In this document: piece by piece, positions 1 through 9,332 of the stretch
Layout: each line of letters begins with the position of its first letter
Position numbering within the stretch: position 1 is the first letter of the stretch
Assembly (NCBI RefSeq): GCF_019097855.1
Contig: NZ_JAHRGL010000002.1
Location: forward strand, 124,001 to 188,000
DNA length: 64,000 nt
Direction of reading: 5' to 3'
Source of the DNA: Geopseudomonas aromaticivorans
GTDB lineage: Bacteria > Pseudomonadota > Gammaproteobacteria > Pseudomonadales > Pseudomonadaceae
The notes under the pieces: generated by a model
Seen by the model: the letters and a program-made list of their open reading frames with translations, nothing else
What the model was told of the DNA's origin: nothing
Database searches by the model: none
Position numbers and translations under genes: made by a program

Positions 1-2
1 TG

Positions 3-269
3 GAGATGAAGCAGGGTGCCGAGGCGCGCTTCCACTGGACGGCCAATGGCGGCCAGCTCAACTACGACACCCATGGCGATCCCTACAAGGCGCCCAAGGG
101 CTTCTACCATGGCTATGGCAAGGGCAAGCAGACGCCAGAGCAGCAGGGCGTGCTGGTCGCCGCGTTCGACGGCAAGCACGGCTGGTTCTGGCGCAACCGC
201 AGCAACCAGACGGTGAAGCTGACCCTGCGCACCGAGGGTGACTACATCACCATCGAGCAGGTGCTCTGA
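3..269 (+). CDS. C-terminal part of a transmembrane anchor protein (5' truncated)
   Basis: The reading frame is already open at the window edge and ends at the TGA at 267-269; the ATG at 6 is probably an internal methionine. The visible 89 residues contain YDTHGDPYKAPKGFYHGYG and DGKHGWFWRNR. I recognise these from Pseudomonas proteins annotated as transmembrane anchor proteins, which have one N-terminal membrane helix and a C-terminal soluble domain and often sit near metal-efflux genes. The membrane helix itself lies outside the window. The biochemical role of the family is not known to me. The family assignment rests on recall of the C-terminal domain only. Confidence 0.7.
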   Translation, partial: EMKQGAEARFHWTANGGQLNYDTHGDPYKAPKGFYHGYGKGKQTPEQQGVLVAAFDGKHGWFWRNRSNQTVKLTLRTEGDYITIEQVL

Positions 270-460
270 AGACGCGGGCCAGTCCGTCGGCGCTGGCTGA
301 AGTTGCTGGCCTGCACGATCCTGGCCGTGCACCGCTTCGGCCTGCTGGCCGTGATTGTCCGCCGCTTTGGCATCCTGCTGCTCTGACGCTTGAAGGGTGA
401 CTGCGTTTTCTGGGAGGCTGCGCGCGGTTGCGGGAAACCCGCTCAGCGGAAATTGGCACA

Positions 461-1516
461 GTGATTCAGCGCGCAGCACCGATACACAAGGACACCATTT
501 CCATCCGCTTGGTCGCGGAGGCCCTGCAGGCCTTCGCCCAGCGCGGTGAGCCGCTGGATGCGCTGCTGCGCGAGGTGGGCCTGGAGCCGGCCCTGCTGGC
601 CGATCCCGCGGCGCGGGTGGAAGTGAGCGTGTACAGCCGCCTGTGGCTGCGGCTGGCCCGGCATTTCGACGACGAATTCTTCGCCATGGACCCGCGGCGC
701 ATGCGCTCGGGCAGCTTCGCCTTCCTCTGTCGCACCTGTCGGACCCAGGCCACCTTGGAGGAGGCGCTGCACACCGCCCTGGACTTCTTCGCCCTGACCT
801 TCGAGGGCTTCCGCGGCAGCCTCGCTCGCAGCCAGAGCCTGGCCGAGGTGGTGCTGCACGAGCGCAGTGTCGAGCCCGGCCGCCCCTTCACCTATTTCAC
901 TTTCTGGATGCTGCTGCACGGCCTGGCCTGCTGGCTCGTTGGGCGGCGCATCCCGTTGCTGGCGGTCGAGCTGCGCTGCGCCGAGCCGGAGTACACCGAC
1001 GACTATCGGGTGATGTTCTCCGACAACCTGCGCTTCGGACGGCCTTCGACACGGATCATCTTCGCCGCCGAGATGCTGGACCTGCCGGTGCGGCGCAGCG
1101 AGGCCGAACTGGCGGACTTCCTCGCCCGGGCGCCGTCGAACATCCTGGTCAAGTATCGCGACACCGATAGCCTGGCCCATCGCATCAAGGTCCATCTGCG
1201 CCGCCTGCCGGCCGAGCAGTGGCCGACCAGCGAGGTGCTGGCCCAGGCGCTGTGCATGTCCCCGTCGACGCTGCGCCGGCGCCTGGCGGAGGTCGGCCAG
1301 TCCTACCAGGCGATCAAGGATGCCGTGCGCGAGGAAATGGCCACGGCCTGGCTGGCCGATGCCGAGGTGAGCTTCGGCGAGATCGCCGCGCGGCTCGGCT
1401 TTGCCGAGGTCAGCGCGTTCTACCGGGCCTTCCGCAAGTGGACGGGGACCAATCCCGGCCACTATCGCAGCCTGATCCTGGCGCCGGCGATTGGCCAAAA
1501 CGGTCATGCAGATTGA
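461..1516 (+). CDS. AraC-family transcriptional regulator with arabinose-binding-type N-domain
   Basis: This 351-residue protein has a long N-terminal effector domain (about residues 20-205) and a C-terminal AraC helix-turn-helix pair (about 250-345). The first helix pair is LAQALCMSPSTLRRRL and the second is RLGFAEVSAFYRAFRKWTG. It precedes, on the same strand, a cluster of acyl-CoA catabolic genes, so it is probably their activator, possibly sensing an acyl or alcohol compound; that link is inference. I prefer the GTG at 461, which gives an ordinary start (VIQRAAPIHKD). A TTG at 428 in the same frame would add 11 residues. The layout resembles the P. aeruginosa PA2550s region as I remember it. 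Confidence 0.85.
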   Translation: MIQRAAPIHKDTISIRLVAEALQAFAQRGEPLDALLREVGLEPALLADPAARVEVSVYSRLWLRLARHFDDEFFAMDPRRMRSGSFAFLCRTCRTQATLEEALHTALDFFALTFEGFRGSLARSQSLAEVVLHERSVEPGRPFTYFTFWMLLHGLACWLVGRRIPLLAVELRCAEPEYTDDYRVMFSDNLRFGRPSTRIIFAAEMLDLPVRRSEAELADFLARAPSNILVKYRDTDSLAHRIKVHLRRLPAEQWPTSEVLAQALCMSPSTLRRRLAEVGQSYQAIKDAVREEMATAWLADAEVSFGEIAARLGFAEVSAFYRAFRKWTGTNPGHYRSLILAPAIGQNGHAD

Positions 1517-1634
1517 GAAGAACGGCCATTGTCGGGCCGCCTATGCCTGACCAATATGAACTCAACACGCTTGCCGTGCTTCCATGGCTCGAGACGACAA
1601 CTGCCAGCGCTCGCTGAGTTTGCGTCGGGCCTAT

Positions 1635-1642
1635 AACAAGAA
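1635..1642 (+). promoter_or_regulatory. Candidate Crc/Hfq A-rich motif at a leader ribosome-binding site
   Basis: AACAAGAA fits the AANAANAA pattern bound by Hfq/Crc in Pseudomonas. It sits directly against the AAGGAAA ribosome-binding sequence of the 16-codon leader ORF that starts at 1654. One eight-base match is weak on its own. It gains weight from the much stronger motif before the ligase gene at 5082 and from the decoy RNA at the end of the same cluster. Confidence 0.35.
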
Positions 1643-1653
1643 AGGAAACCGCC

Positions 1654-1704
1654 ATGCCGCCTTGCTTCCCGATCGTGCATCCCCCCGCGGGCCTGCCCGA
1701 CTAG
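1654..1704 (+). CDS. Possible 16-residue leader peptide
   Basis: An ATG preceded by AAAGGAAACCGCC opens a 16-codon frame (MPPCFPIVHPPAGLPD) ending in TAG, about 110 bases before the SDR gene. The ribosome-binding sequence is better than that of the SDR gene itself, and an A-rich Crc/Hfq-like motif overlaps it. It could be a leader that couples translation to catabolite control, or a chance ORF. The peptide has no recognisable family. Confidence 0.25.
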   Translation: MPPCFPIVHPPAGLPD

Positions 1705-1812
1705 TCGTCCGACACCTCCCGAAAATCCAGATCAAGACGTTGCGCCGCCCGTGCGCAGACACCCGGCTGCACGCAGCAAGGCCGCTTCGCGGCTGTTCGA
1801 GAGAGATTCGCC

Positions 1813-2577
1813 ATGCAAATCCACAACAAGGTTTTTCTAGTCACCGGCGCGGCCTCCGGGCTGGGCGCGGCCACCGCCAGGGGCCTGATCGAGGCGGGCG
1901 CCAGGGTGCTGCTGGTGGACATCACCGCCGCCGTCGAGGCCCGCGCCGCCGAGCTGGGCGCCAACGCCCGCGGCGTGGTCGCCGACATCACCGATGAAGC
2001 CGCCGCCCGCCAGGCAGTGGCAGCGGCGTGCGAGACTTTCGGCGCGCTGCACGGGCTGGTCAACTGCGCCGGCGTGGTCGGCGGCGAGAAGGTGCTCGGC
2101 CGCAACGGCCCGCACGGGCTGGACAGCTTCAGCCGCACCGTCGCCATCAACCTGATCGGCACCTTCAACATGCTGCGCCTGGCTGCCGAGGCGATGGCCG
2201 AGAGCGCGCCGGACGAGGGCGGCGAACGCGGGGTGATCATCAACACCGCCTCCATCGCCGCCTATGACGGGCAGATCGGCCAGGTGGCCTACGCTGCCTC
2301 CAAGGGTGGGGTGGTCGCCATGACCCTGCCGGCGGCGCGCGAACTGGCGCGCCATGGCATCCGCGTGATGACCATCGCGCCGGGGATCTTCGAGACGCCG
2401 ATGATGGCCGGCATGACGGAGGAGGTGCGCGCTGCGCTGGCGGCGGGCGTGCCGTTCCCGCCGCGCCTGGGCCGCCCCGAGGAATACGCCGCGCTGGTGC
2501 GGCACATCGTCGAGAATCCCATGCTCAACGGCGAGGTGATCCGTCTCGACGGCGCCCTGCGCATGGCCGCCAAGTGA
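1813..2577 (+). CDS. SDR-family 3-hydroxyacyl-CoA dehydrogenase-like oxidoreductase
   Basis: This 254-residue short-chain dehydrogenase has the cofactor loop [13 protein letters not shown] near residue 10, the NTASIAA serine and the YAASKGG active-site Tyr/Lys pair, followed by [11 protein letters not shown]. The length and C-terminal motif match type II (HSD17B10-like) 3-hydroxyacyl-CoA dehydrogenases, which oxidise 3-hydroxyacyl-CoA to 3-ketoacyl-CoA with NAD. The next genes are a thiolase (15 bases on) and an acyl-CoA dehydrogenase, so together they give the oxidation, second oxidation and cleavage steps of a beta-oxidation spiral. No enoyl-CoA hydratase is present in the cluster. The actual chain type is not visible. 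Confidence 0.88.
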   Translation: MQIHNKVFLVTGAASGLGAATARGLIEAGARVLLVDITAAVEARAAELGANARGVVADITDEAAARQAVAAACETFGALHGLVNCAGVVGGEKVLGRNGPHGLDSFSRTVAINLIGTFNMLRLAAEAMAESAPDEGGERGVIINTASIAAYDGQIGQVAYAASKGGVVAMTLPAARELARHGIRVMTIAPGIFETPMMAGMTEEVRAALAAGVPFPPRLGRPEEYAALVRHIVENPMLNGEVIRLDGALRMAAK

Positions 2578-2591
2578 GGGGGGAAAAAACC

Positions 2592-3782
2592 ATGATCCAC
2601 GAAGATCCGATCGTCATCGTCAGCAGCGCCCGCACGCCGATGGGTGGCTTCCAGGGCGATCTCAGGGGCCTGACCGCCCCCGAACTGGGCGCTGCCGCCA
2701 TCCGCGCGGTGGTCGAGCGCAGCGGCCTGCCGGTCGAGGCGGTGCAAGAAGTGCTGATGGGCTGCGTGCTGCCCGCCGGCCTCGGCCAGGCGCCGGCCCG
2801 CCAGGCGGCGCTGGGCGCCGGGCTGGCCCAGTCGACCGTATGCACCACCCTGAACAAGATGTGCGGCTCGGGTATGCAGGCGGCCATCCTCGCCCACGAC
2901 CTGCTGCGTGCCGGCAGCGCCGACATCGTGGTCGCCGGCGGCATGGAAAGCATGTCCAACGCCCCCTACCTGCTGGACAAGGCGCGCGGCGGCTACCGCA
3001 TGGGCCACGGCAAGGTGCTCGACCACATGTTCCTCGACGGCCTGGAGGACGCCTACGACAAGGGCCGCCTGATGGGCACCTTCGCCGAGGACTGCGCCCA
3101 GGCCCACGGCTTCAGCCGCGAGGCGCAGGATGCCTACGCACTGGCCTCCCTGCAGCGCGCCCGCGACGCCATGACCGACGGCTACTTCGCCGAGGAGATC
3201 GTCCCGCTGACGGTGCCCCAGGGCCGCGAGCAGCGCCTGGTCGCCGAGGACGAGCAGCCGCCCAAGGCCAGCCCGGAGAAGATCCCCAGCCTGCGCCCGG
3301 CGTTCCGCGAAGGCGGCACGGTGACCGCGGCCAACTCCAGCTCGATCTCCGATGGCGCCGCCGCACTGCTGCTGATGCGCCAGTCCGAGGCCGAGCGCCG
3401 CGGCCTGCGTCCGCATGCAGTGATCCGCGGCCATGCCGCCTTCGCCGATGCGCCGAACCTGTTCCCCACCGCGCCCATCGGTGCGATCCGCCAGCTGATG
3501 CAGCGCACCGGCTGGCGCCTGGACCAGGTCGACCTGTTCGAGATCAACGAAGCCTTCGCCGTGGTCAGCATGGTCACCATGCGCGAACTGGGCCTGGAGC
3601 ACGCCAAGGTCAACGTCCACGGCGGCGCCTGCGCCCTCGGCCATCCGATTGGCGCCTCCGGCGCGCGCATCCTGGTCACCCTGTTGGCGGCGCTGCGCAG
3701 CCACGGCCTGCGCCGCGGTGTGGCGGCCATCTGCATCGGCGGTGGCGAGGCCACAGCCGTCGCCATCGAACGCCTGGATTGA
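2592..3782 (+). CDS. Acetyl-CoA C-acyltransferase (thiolase)
   Basis: This 396-residue thiolase shows the nucleophile loop [11 protein letters not shown] near residue 90, [11 protein letters not shown], the [15 protein letters not shown] histidine block and the C-terminal CIGGGEA cysteine block. It cleaves 3-ketoacyl-CoA with CoA, or condenses acetyl-CoA in reverse. The ATG at 2592 follows AGGGGGGAAAAAACC, a clear ribosome-binding site. The frame extends a few codons upstream of it, but no better start exists there. It is sandwiched between the SDR dehydrogenase and acyl-CoA dehydrogenase genes with gaps of about 15 bases, consistent with one transcript. Confidence 0.92.
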   Translation: MIHEDPIVIVSSARTPMGGFQGDLRGLTAPELGAAAIRAVVERSGLPVEAVQEVLMGCVLPAGLGQAPARQAALGAGLAQSTVCTTLNKMCGSGMQAAILAHDLLRAGSADIVVAGGMESMSNAPYLLDKARGGYRMGHGKVLDHMFLDGLEDAYDKGRLMGTFAEDCAQAHGFSREAQDAYALASLQRARDAMTDGYFAEEIVPLTVPQGREQRLVAEDEQPPKASPEKIPSLRPAFREGGTVTAANSSSISDGAAALLLMRQSEAERRGLRPHAVIRGHAAFADAPNLFPTAPIGAIRQLMQRTGWRLDQVDLFEINEAFAVVSMVTMRELGLEHAKVNVHGGACALGHPIGASGARILVTLLAALRSHGLRRGVAAICIGGGEATAVAIERLD

Positions 3783-3793
3783 GGGGCCTGGCC

Positions 3794-4927
3794 ATGCTGC
3801 TGACCGACGATCAACTCAGTATCGGCGAGATGGCTCGCCAGTTCGCCCAGGAGCGTCTGCGCCCGTTCGCCGAACAGTGGGATCGCGAGCATCGCTATCC
3901 GCTCGAGGCGATCCGCGAGATGGGCGAGCTCGGCTTCTTCGGCATGCTGGTGCCGGAAGCGCTGGGCGGCAGCGATACCGGCTACCTGGCCTACGCCCTG
4001 GCGCTGGAAGAGATCGCTGCCGGCGACGGCGCCTGCTCGACCATCATGAGCGTGCACAACTCGGTGGGCTGCGTGCCGATCCTGCGCTTCGGCAACGCCG
4101 AGCAGCAGCGCCGTTTCCTCGTCCCGCTGGCGCGCGGCGAGCAGATCGGCGCCTTCGCCCTCACCGAGCCGCAGGCCGGCTCGGACGCCAGCAACCTGCG
4201 CACCCGTGCGCGGCGCGACGGCGACAGCTACCTGCTCAACGGCGCCAAGCAGTTCATCACCTCCGGGCAGCACGCCGGCACGGTGATCGTCTTCGCCGTC
4301 ACCGATCCGGCGGCCGGCAAGCGCGGCATCAGCGCCTTCATCGTGTCCACCGACAGCCCCGGCTACCAGGTGGTGCGCGTCGAGGACAAGCTCGGCCAGC
4401 ATGCCTCCGACACCTGCCAGATCGCCTTCGAGGACCTGCGCGTGCCGGCTGCCCAGCGCCTCGGCGAGGAGGGCGACGGCTACCGCATCGCCCTGGCCAA
4501 CCTGGAGGGCGGGCGCATCGGCATCGCCGCGCAGGCGGTGGGCATGGCCCGCGCGGCCTTCGAGGTGGCGCGCGACTATGCCCGCGAGCGCGAGGCGTTC
4601 GGCAAGCCGCTGCTCGAGCACCAGGCGGTGGCCTTCCGCCTGGCCGACATGGCGACCCAGATCGCCGTGGCGCGGCAGATGGTGCACCACGCCGCCGCGC
4701 TGCGCGACGCCGGCCGGCCGGCGCTGGTCGAGGCGTCGATGGCCAAGCTGTTTGCCTCGGAAATGGCCGAGAAGGTCTGCTCCGCGGCGATCCAGACCCT
4801 CGGCGGCTACGGCTACCTGCGCGACTTTCCGGTGGAACGCATCTACCGCGACGTGCGCGTCTGCCAGATCTACGAAGGCACCAGCGACATCCAGCGCCTG
4901 GTGATCGCGCGCAACCTCGGGGAGTGA
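3794..4927 (+). CDS. Acyl-CoA dehydrogenase
   Basis: This 377-residue FAD flavoenzyme has the family signature [15 protein letters not shown] and the C-terminal [18 protein letters not shown] containing the catalytic glutamate. It oxidises acyl-CoA to trans-2-enoyl-CoA and passes electrons to ETF. It starts 11 bases after the thiolase stop. The frame is open far upstream, but the ATG at 3794 gives the standard N-terminus ([17 protein letters not shown]). Short- or branched-chain preference is likely from overall similarity, but the substrate cannot be read from the sequence. Confidence 0.92.
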   Translation: MLLTDDQLSIGEMARQFAQERLRPFAEQWDREHRYPLEAIREMGELGFFGMLVPEALGGSDTGYLAYALALEEIAAGDGACSTIMSVHNSVGCVPILRFGNAEQQRRFLVPLARGEQIGAFALTEPQAGSDASNLRTRARRDGDSYLLNGAKQFITSGQHAGTVIVFAVTDPAAGKRGISAFIVSTDSPGYQVVRVEDKLGQHASDTCQIAFEDLRVPAAQRLGEEGDGYRIALANLEGGRIGIAAQAVGMARAAFEVARDYAREREAFGKPLLEHQAVAFRLADMATQIAVARQMVHHAAALRDAGRPALVEASMAKLFASEMAEKVCSAAIQTLGGYGYLRDFPVERIYRDVRVCQIYEGTSDIQRLVIARNLGE

Positions 4928-5055
4928 GCAGGGACCGACAAGGCGGGCTGCTCGAGATCGGTACGCTCGGCAGCCTTCAGTAATAAGCAGTGATCCAGAG
5001 GTAGGACGGAGTTTTTCCAGCGTTTCACGGCCAATGGCCGACGATGTCTCTTAAA

Positions 5056-5069
5056 AACAAGAACAACAA
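5056..5069 (+). promoter_or_regulatory. Crc/Hfq catabolite-activity motif at the acyl-CoA ligase start
   Basis: AACAAGAACAACAA contains overlapping AANAANAA matches and lies within a longer A-rich run (5053-5070). It overlaps the AGAGG ribosome-binding site and ends 12 bases before the ATG at 5082. Hfq with Crc binds such motifs in Pseudomonas and blocks translation of catabolic genes during growth on preferred carbon sources. Match quality and placement make this the strongest target site in the window. The relief RNA of this system is encoded about 3 kb downstream. Confidence 0.75.
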
Positions 5070-5081
5070 GAGGTAGTCAAA

Positions 5082-6716
5082 ATGCTAGAAGGTCTGATGC
5101 AAAAGGCCCCGCTGCTGATCAGCAGCATCCTCAAGCATGCCGCCAGCGCGCATGGCGATCAGGAAGTGGTTTCGCGGCTGATCGACGAGCCGCTGTGGCG
5201 CTACGACTATCAGGGCCTGGCGAGCCGCGCCGGCCAGGCGGCGGCGATGCTGCAGCGCCTGGGGATCGGCGCCGGCGATTGCGTGTCCTCGCTGGCCTGG
5301 AACACCCATCGTCACTACGAGCTGTTCTTCGCCGTGCCGGGCATCGGTGCAGTGCTGCACACCGCCAACCCGCGGCTGTCCGACGAGCAGATCGCCTACA
5401 CCCTCAACCACGCCGGCAGCAGCGTGCTGCTGTTCGACCGCAGCTTCGCGCCCATCGTGGCGCGGCTGCGCCCGCAGCTCGGCAACATCCGTCATTTCAT
5501 CGCGCTGGCGGACCGCGACTGCCCGGATGCCGGCGTGCCGGCGCCCAGCTACGAAACATTGATCGCCGCTGAGCAGCCGCTCGACTGGCCGAGCTTCGAC
5601 GAGAACGCCGGTGCCATCCTCTGCTACACCTCGGGCACCACCGGCGATCCCAAGGGGGTGCTGTACAGCCATCGTTCGGTGGTGCTGCATGCCATGGCGG
5701 CAGGGTTGAGCGGCGCGTTCGGTCTGTCGGCCTTCGACTGCGTGATGCCGTGCTCGTCGCTGTACCACGGCACCGCCTGGGGCCTGCCGTTCGCCGCAGC
5801 GATCAACGGCTGCAAGTTCGTCCTGCCGTGCGACAAGATGGACGGTCGCAGCCTGCAGGAGCTGATCAAGAGCGAAGGCGTGACCTTCTCCGGAGGCGTG
5901 CCGACCATCTGGACCATGTATCTCGACCACCTCGAGCGCAGCGGCGAGGACGCCGGCAGCCTGGATCGGCTGGTGATCGGCGGCTCGGCGGTGCCGCGGG
6001 CGATGGCCGAGAAGTTCCAGGGCAAGTACGGGGTGACCATCCGCCAGCTGTGGGGGATGACCGAGACCAGCCCGCTGGGGGTGATTTCGACGCCGACTCC
6101 GAAGCTGGCCGCCCGTGGTCAGCAGGCCACCGACGAGGTGATCTGGACCCGTCAGGGCCGCCTGCAGTTCGGCATCGAGCTGAAAATCGTCGACGAGGAC
6201 GGCAGTGAGCTGCCGCGCGACGGCGAGAGCGCCGGCAAGCTGCTGGTGCGCGGCCCCTGGACCATCGAGCGTTACTTCCGCAGCGAGCAGAGCGCCCTCG
6301 ACGCCGACGGCTGGTTCGACACCGGCGACATCGCTACCCTGGATGGCGACGGCTTCATGCGCATCACCGACCGCAGCAAGGACGTGATCAAGTCGGGCGG
6401 CGAGTGGGTCAGCTCGATCGACATCGAGAACGTCGCCGCGGCCTGCCCGGGGGTGAAGATCGCCGCGGTGGTCGGCGTGTTCCACCCGAAATGGGAGGAG
6501 CGCCCGCTGCTGGTGATCGAGCCGCACGATGATGTCGAGATCTGCGTGAAGCGGGTGCTGGCCCACCTCGAACCGAACATCGTCAAGTGGTGGATGCCCG
6601 ATGCGGTGGTCATCGACCAGGTGCCGCTCACCGCCACCGGCAAGATCAACAAGAAGGTGCTGCGCGAGCGTTACCGCGACCACCTGGTCAATGGCTTGCG
6701 CGCGGAGGGTTTCTGA
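5082..6716 (+). CDS. AMP-forming medium/long-chain fatty acid-CoA ligase (AlkK-like)
   Basis: This 544-residue adenylate-forming enzyme has the P-loop [17 protein letters not shown], the [11 protein letters not shown] motif, the hinge [16 protein letters not shown] with [15 protein letters not shown], and the C-terminal lysine loop [13 protein letters not shown]. It activates a carboxylic acid to its CoA ester with ATP and feeds the neighbouring acyl-CoA genes. Overall layout resembles AlkK-type ligases; chain length is inferred. A 154-base gap and a strong Crc/Hfq motif precede it, so it may have its own promoter and is likely under catabolite repression. The CoA-transferase starts directly at its stop codon. 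Confidence 0.9.
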   Translation: MLEGLMQKAPLLISSILKHAASAHGDQEVVSRLIDEPLWRYDYQGLASRAGQAAAMLQRLGIGAGDCVSSLAWNTHRHYELFFAVPGIGAVLHTANPRLSDEQIAYTLNHAGSSVLLFDRSFAPIVARLRPQLGNIRHFIALADRDCPDAGVPAPSYETLIAAEQPLDWPSFDENAGAILCYTSGTTGDPKGVLYSHRSVVLHAMAAGLSGAFGLSAFDCVMPCSSLYHGTAWGLPFAAAINGCKFVLPCDKMDGRSLQELIKSEGVTFSGGVPTIWTMYLDHLERSGEDAGSLDRLVIGGSAVPRAMAEKFQGKYGVTIRQLWGMTETSPLGVISTPTPKLAARGQQATDEVIWTRQGRLQFGIELKIVDEDGSELPRDGESAGKLLVRGPWTIERYFRSEQSALDADGWFDTGDIATLDGDGFMRITDRSKDVIKSGGEWVSSIDIENVAAACPGVKIAAVVGVFHPKWEERPLLVIEPHDDVEICVKRVLAHLEPNIVKWWMPDAVVIDQVPLTATGKINKKVLRERYRDHLVNGLRAEGF

Positions 6717-7790
6717 ATGACGACCAACCCGGGGCCGCTGGCCGGCCTGCGCGTGCTCGAGTTCGCCAGCATCGGCCCCGGGCCGCACTGCGCCATGCTG
6801 CTCGCCGACATGGGCGCCGACGTGGTGCGCATCGAGCGCGAGGGTGGCAACGGCTGGCCCAACCCGGTGGCCGACCGCGGGCGCTCGGTGCTGGTGCTGG
6901 ACATCCGCAGCGAGGCGGGGCGCGCGCGCTGTCTGGAGCTGGCCGAGCAGGCCGACGTGCTGATCGAGGGCTTCCGTCCCGGGGTGATGGAGCGCCTCGG
7001 CCTGGGGCCGGAGGTGCTGCGGGTGCGCAACCCGCGGCTGGTCTACGGGCGCATGACTGGCTGGGGGCAGGACGGCCCGCTGGCCAGGGCCGCCGGCCAC
7101 GACATCAACTACATCGCCCTCACCGGCGCGCTGGCCGCCATCGGCGGGCGCGAGGGCGGGGCGATCCCGCCGCTCAATCTGGTCGGCGATTTCGGCGGCG
7201 GCTCGATGTTCCTCGCCTTTGGCATCATGACCGCGCTGTGGGAGCGCGAGCGCTCGGGCCAGGGCCAGGTGGTCGACGCCGCCATCGTCGACGGGGTGTC
7301 CTCGCTGATGAGCTTCTTCGCCGGCGGTCGCCTGTCGCTGGATCGCGAGCGCAACCTGCTCGGCGGCGCGGCGCCGCATTACCGCTGCTACACCTGCGCC
7401 GACGGTCGCGAGATCGCTATCGGCCCGCTGGAGCCGCAGTTCTACCGCGAGTTTCTCGAGCGCATCGAGGCGCCGGCCAGTCTGTACGAGGGACGTGACG
7501 ATCCGGCCAACTGGGCGGCGCACGGCCAGTGTCTGGCCGAGCTGTTCGCCACCCGCACCCAGGCCGAGTGGTGCGCGCTGCTGGAAGGCAGCGACGCCTG
7601 CTTCGCCCCGGTGCTGACGCTGGACGAGGTACCGCAGCATGCGCACCTGCAGGCGCGCGGGGTGTACCAGGAACTCGACGGCATGCAGCAGGCGGCCCCG
7701 GCGCCGCGGCTGTCGCGCACGCCGGGCCTGGCGCGGACTTCGCTCAGGCTGGAAGCGGACGCGCCGGTGTGGGGAACGCGTGCGGGCTGA
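6717..7790 (+). CDS. Class III CoA-transferase (CaiB/BaiF; alpha-methylacyl-CoA racemase-like)
   Basis: This 357-residue protein begins [27 protein letters not shown] and carries the catalytic aspartate in [15 protein letters not shown], as in alpha-methylacyl-CoA racemases. The family either moves CoA between acids or racemises 2-methylacyl-CoA; the N-terminus favours racemase. The ATG directly follows the ligase TGA, so the two are translationally coupled. A racemase would make methyl-branched substrates plausible for this cluster, since the acyl-CoA dehydrogenase step needs the S isomer. That is inference. Confidence 0.85.
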   Translation: MTTNPGPLAGLRVLEFASIGPGPHCAMLLADMGADVVRIEREGGNGWPNPVADRGRSVLVLDIRSEAGRARCLELAEQADVLIEGFRPGVMERLGLGPEVLRVRNPRLVYGRMTGWGQDGPLARAAGHDINYIALTGALAAIGGREGGAIPPLNLVGDFGGGSMFLAFGIMTALWERERSGQGQVVDAAIVDGVSSLMSFFAGGRLSLDRERNLLGGAAPHYRCYTCADGREIAIGPLEPQFYREFLERIEAPASLYEGRDDPANWAAHGQCLAELFATRTQAEWCALLEGSDACFAPVLTLDEVPQHAHLQARGVYQELDGMQQAAPAPRLSRTPGLARTSLRLEADAPVWGTRAG

Positions 7791-7844
7791 CTTGAACGCG
7801 CGTAAGCGAGGAGCCAGCCGCGGTTACGCGGCAGGCCCCCGAGG

Positions 7845-7870
7845 TGTTACCCCGGCATGATGGCGTAACG
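7845..7870 (+). promoter_or_regulatory. Candidate CbrB upstream activating site
   Basis: TGTTAC and GTAACG are separated by exactly 14 bases, close to the TGTTAC-N14-GTAACA-type pattern I recall for CbrB binding upstream of crcZ. The site lies about 125 bases before the predicted start of the small RNA, a normal position for a sigma-54 enhancer. Further GTTAC/GTAAC half-sites occur at about 7823 and 7887. Function is inferred from spacing and context. Confidence 0.6.
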
Positions 7871-7965
7871 GCATCTGGGGTTGCCGGTAACGTGGCTGCG
7901 GCTTTTTTCTGCCCGCCGGCCCCGTAATTAATTGTAAGTCATTGATTTTAAAGGATTCTAAAAAG

Positions 7966-7981
7966 TTGGCACGGTGCCTGC
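7966..7981 (+). promoter_or_regulatory. Sigma-54 (RpoN) -24/-12 promoter of the Crc-antagonist RNA
   Basis: TTGGCACGGTGCCTGC matches the RpoN consensus, with GG and GC dinucleotides exactly ten bases apart. Transcription is expected about 12 bases downstream, near 7993, just ahead of the first A-rich motif of the RNA. CbrB-dependent sigma-54 transcription is established for crcZ-type RNAs. Confidence 0.85.
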
Positions 7982-7992
7982 TTTAGTATTCG

Positions 7993-8362
7993 TACAACAA
8001 AAACAAGAACGCTGAACCAACACAATAAAAACAAGACGTAACGGCTCCAACACAACAAAAACAACAGGGTGGAGGCGCAGCAAACTGATTCTTTTGGAGA
8101 GGAGTTGCCCGATGGGGTTCTCCCTCGACCGGACCGAGAACAATAAAACTGCCCCGAGGCAGCGTCCAAAACCGGTTGAACCCGCAAGGGTAGCGGCAAC
8201 ATCAGCGTCCAAAATAATCCGCTTGTTCCTGGTCCCGTCTTGGGACTGCTACCGGGTTACAGGCCCGGGCGGGCTGCCAATAAAAACAACAGGCCTGTCA
8301 GTACAAGAACAACAAAGCATGACCGATTTGAAGGGGGAGCCTAGGCTCCCCCTTGTGCTTTC
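7993..8362 (+). ncRNA. Crc/Hfq-sequestering small RNA of the CrcZ/CrcY/CrcX family
   Basis: The roughly 370-base transcript between an RpoN promoter and a strong terminator carries six A-rich Hfq/Crc motifs: 7994-8010, 8020-8035, 8050-8066, 8137-8150, 8278-8293 and 8303-8317. Examples are ACAACAAAAACAAG and ACAAGAACAACAAAG. Such RNAs titrate Hfq/Crc away from target mRNAs when preferred carbon sources are absent, relieving catabolite repression. Size, motif number and terminator all match CrcZ-type RNAs. The canonical crcZ lies beside cbrB, which is not here, so this is more likely a paralogue such as CrcY or CrcX; I cannot tell which. The coding frame of 152 codons that overlaps it looks spurious. 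Confidence 0.88.
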
Positions 8363-8370
8363 TGCGTTTT
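8331..8370 (+). terminator. Terminator of the Crc-antagonist RNA
   Basis: GGGGGAGCC (8333-8341), a two-base loop and GGCTCCCCC form a perfect nine-pair stem. It is followed by TTGTGCTTTCTGCGTTTT, a broken T tract. A near-identical copy of this segment lies at 15234-15287. Confidence 0.85.
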
Positions 8371-8490
8371 GTACTTGCTGTCGCCACGGTCGCAGAGCGC
8401 ATGCGCGCAGGTGCCACGTCGGCAGGCGTTTTGGCACCACGTCTGCGGGGCTCAGCCATCCGGCGGGCGGGGCCCGCCGGGGAGAGGGAC

Positions 8491-9102
8491 TTACGGAGTC
8501 TCCACGCTCACCGAAACTTCCGAGTCCTGGCGAATCACCACCTCGCGATTGAGATACTCCGGCTTGACCTCGACATCCGGACGGACCTGGTAGGTACGGC
8601 TGCTGCCATCGGCAAACTGCAGCGTGGCGGTATGCGCGCGGGTATCGATGGCCTTGACCACGGCGGTGGCCGTCTGGGTGCTGGCAACCAGCAGACCCGG
8701 CTTGCTGCCTTGCGGCGGGGTCAACACCATCGCTGCGCCCTCCCGGGACTCCTCGTCGGCTTTGCCCGGCTCGCGCAGATAGAGGGAGCTTTCCACCCGC
8801 ACCGTCGCCGTCAGCTGGTCGCCGACCGCCAGCTGCGGGTAGTTGCGCATTTCCGGCGGGGCCTGCACGGTTCGCCGATTGCCCTGTTCATCCTGCAGGG
8901 TGAAAGTGCGCTTGCTGCGGTCGAGGGCGACCACGGTGGCCCGGACTTGCTCCTCCTCGATGAGGATGCCGCCAGGTACGCCTTGGGCAACGACGGCGCT
9001 TTGGCTGACCGTGCTGGTCAGTTGCTGGTTGTCGGATTGGCTGGCGCAGGCGCCGAGCAGGGCTATGCCGACCAGCAGGGGAAGGTTGCGAATCACAGAC
9101 AT
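8491..9102 (-). CDS. Putative outer-membrane or periplasmic lipoprotein
   Basis: The 203-residue product starts MSVIRNLPLLVGIALLGACAS, a lipoprotein signal with lipobox LGAC, so the mature protein begins at Cys 19. The start is fixed by AAGGAGAGCCAG before the ATG at 9102. The rest is predicted beta-rich, with two similar segments (RATVVALDRSKRTFTLQD and TAVVKAIDTRAHTATLQF) that look like repeated small barrels separated by a linker. I do not recognise a named family. It lies about 230 bases downstream of the NosR-like gene on the same strand and may be cotranscribed. Confidence 0.75.
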   Translation of the reverse strand: MSVIRNLPLLVGIALLGACASQSDNQQLTSTVSQSAVVAQGVPGGILIEEEQVRATVVALDRSKRTFTLQDEQGNRRTVQAPPEMRNYPQLAVGDQLTATVRVESSLYLREPGKADEESREGAAMVLTPPQGSKPGLLVASTQTATAVVKAIDTRAHTATLQFADGSSRTYQVRPDVEVKPEYLNREVVIRQDSEVSVSVETP

Positions 9103-9332
9103 CTGGCTCTCCTTGAGATCGTTGTGCGCGGTTTCCGGCGCACTCCATCTGCAGCGTAGTCGCTGTTTTACAAGGCAACATGGGGATGGCAAGCACCGGC
9201 AACTGGGCATCGCGCAGCGGGGATGTCGAGCCCCACCGAATGCAGCGAGAGCCCACTCGGCGGTCCGCCGCCAGGCATTCGCTCGACGCTCTGCGCCAGG
9301 CGGGCTCTATCGACGTATGTTTCGCCGCGGAT

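Noticed and set aside
270-386. In-frame continuation of 38 codons after the stop of the first gene (LLACTILAVHRFGLLAVIVRRFGILLL-like)
   Set aside because: It has no start codon or ribosome-binding site, and the stop at 267 fits the known family C-terminus. Readthrough or a lost small gene cannot be supported.
8094-8552. 152-codon frame starting at the small-RNA region
   Set aside because: It runs through the A-rich motifs and the terminator hairpin of the Crc-antagonist RNA and resembles no family.
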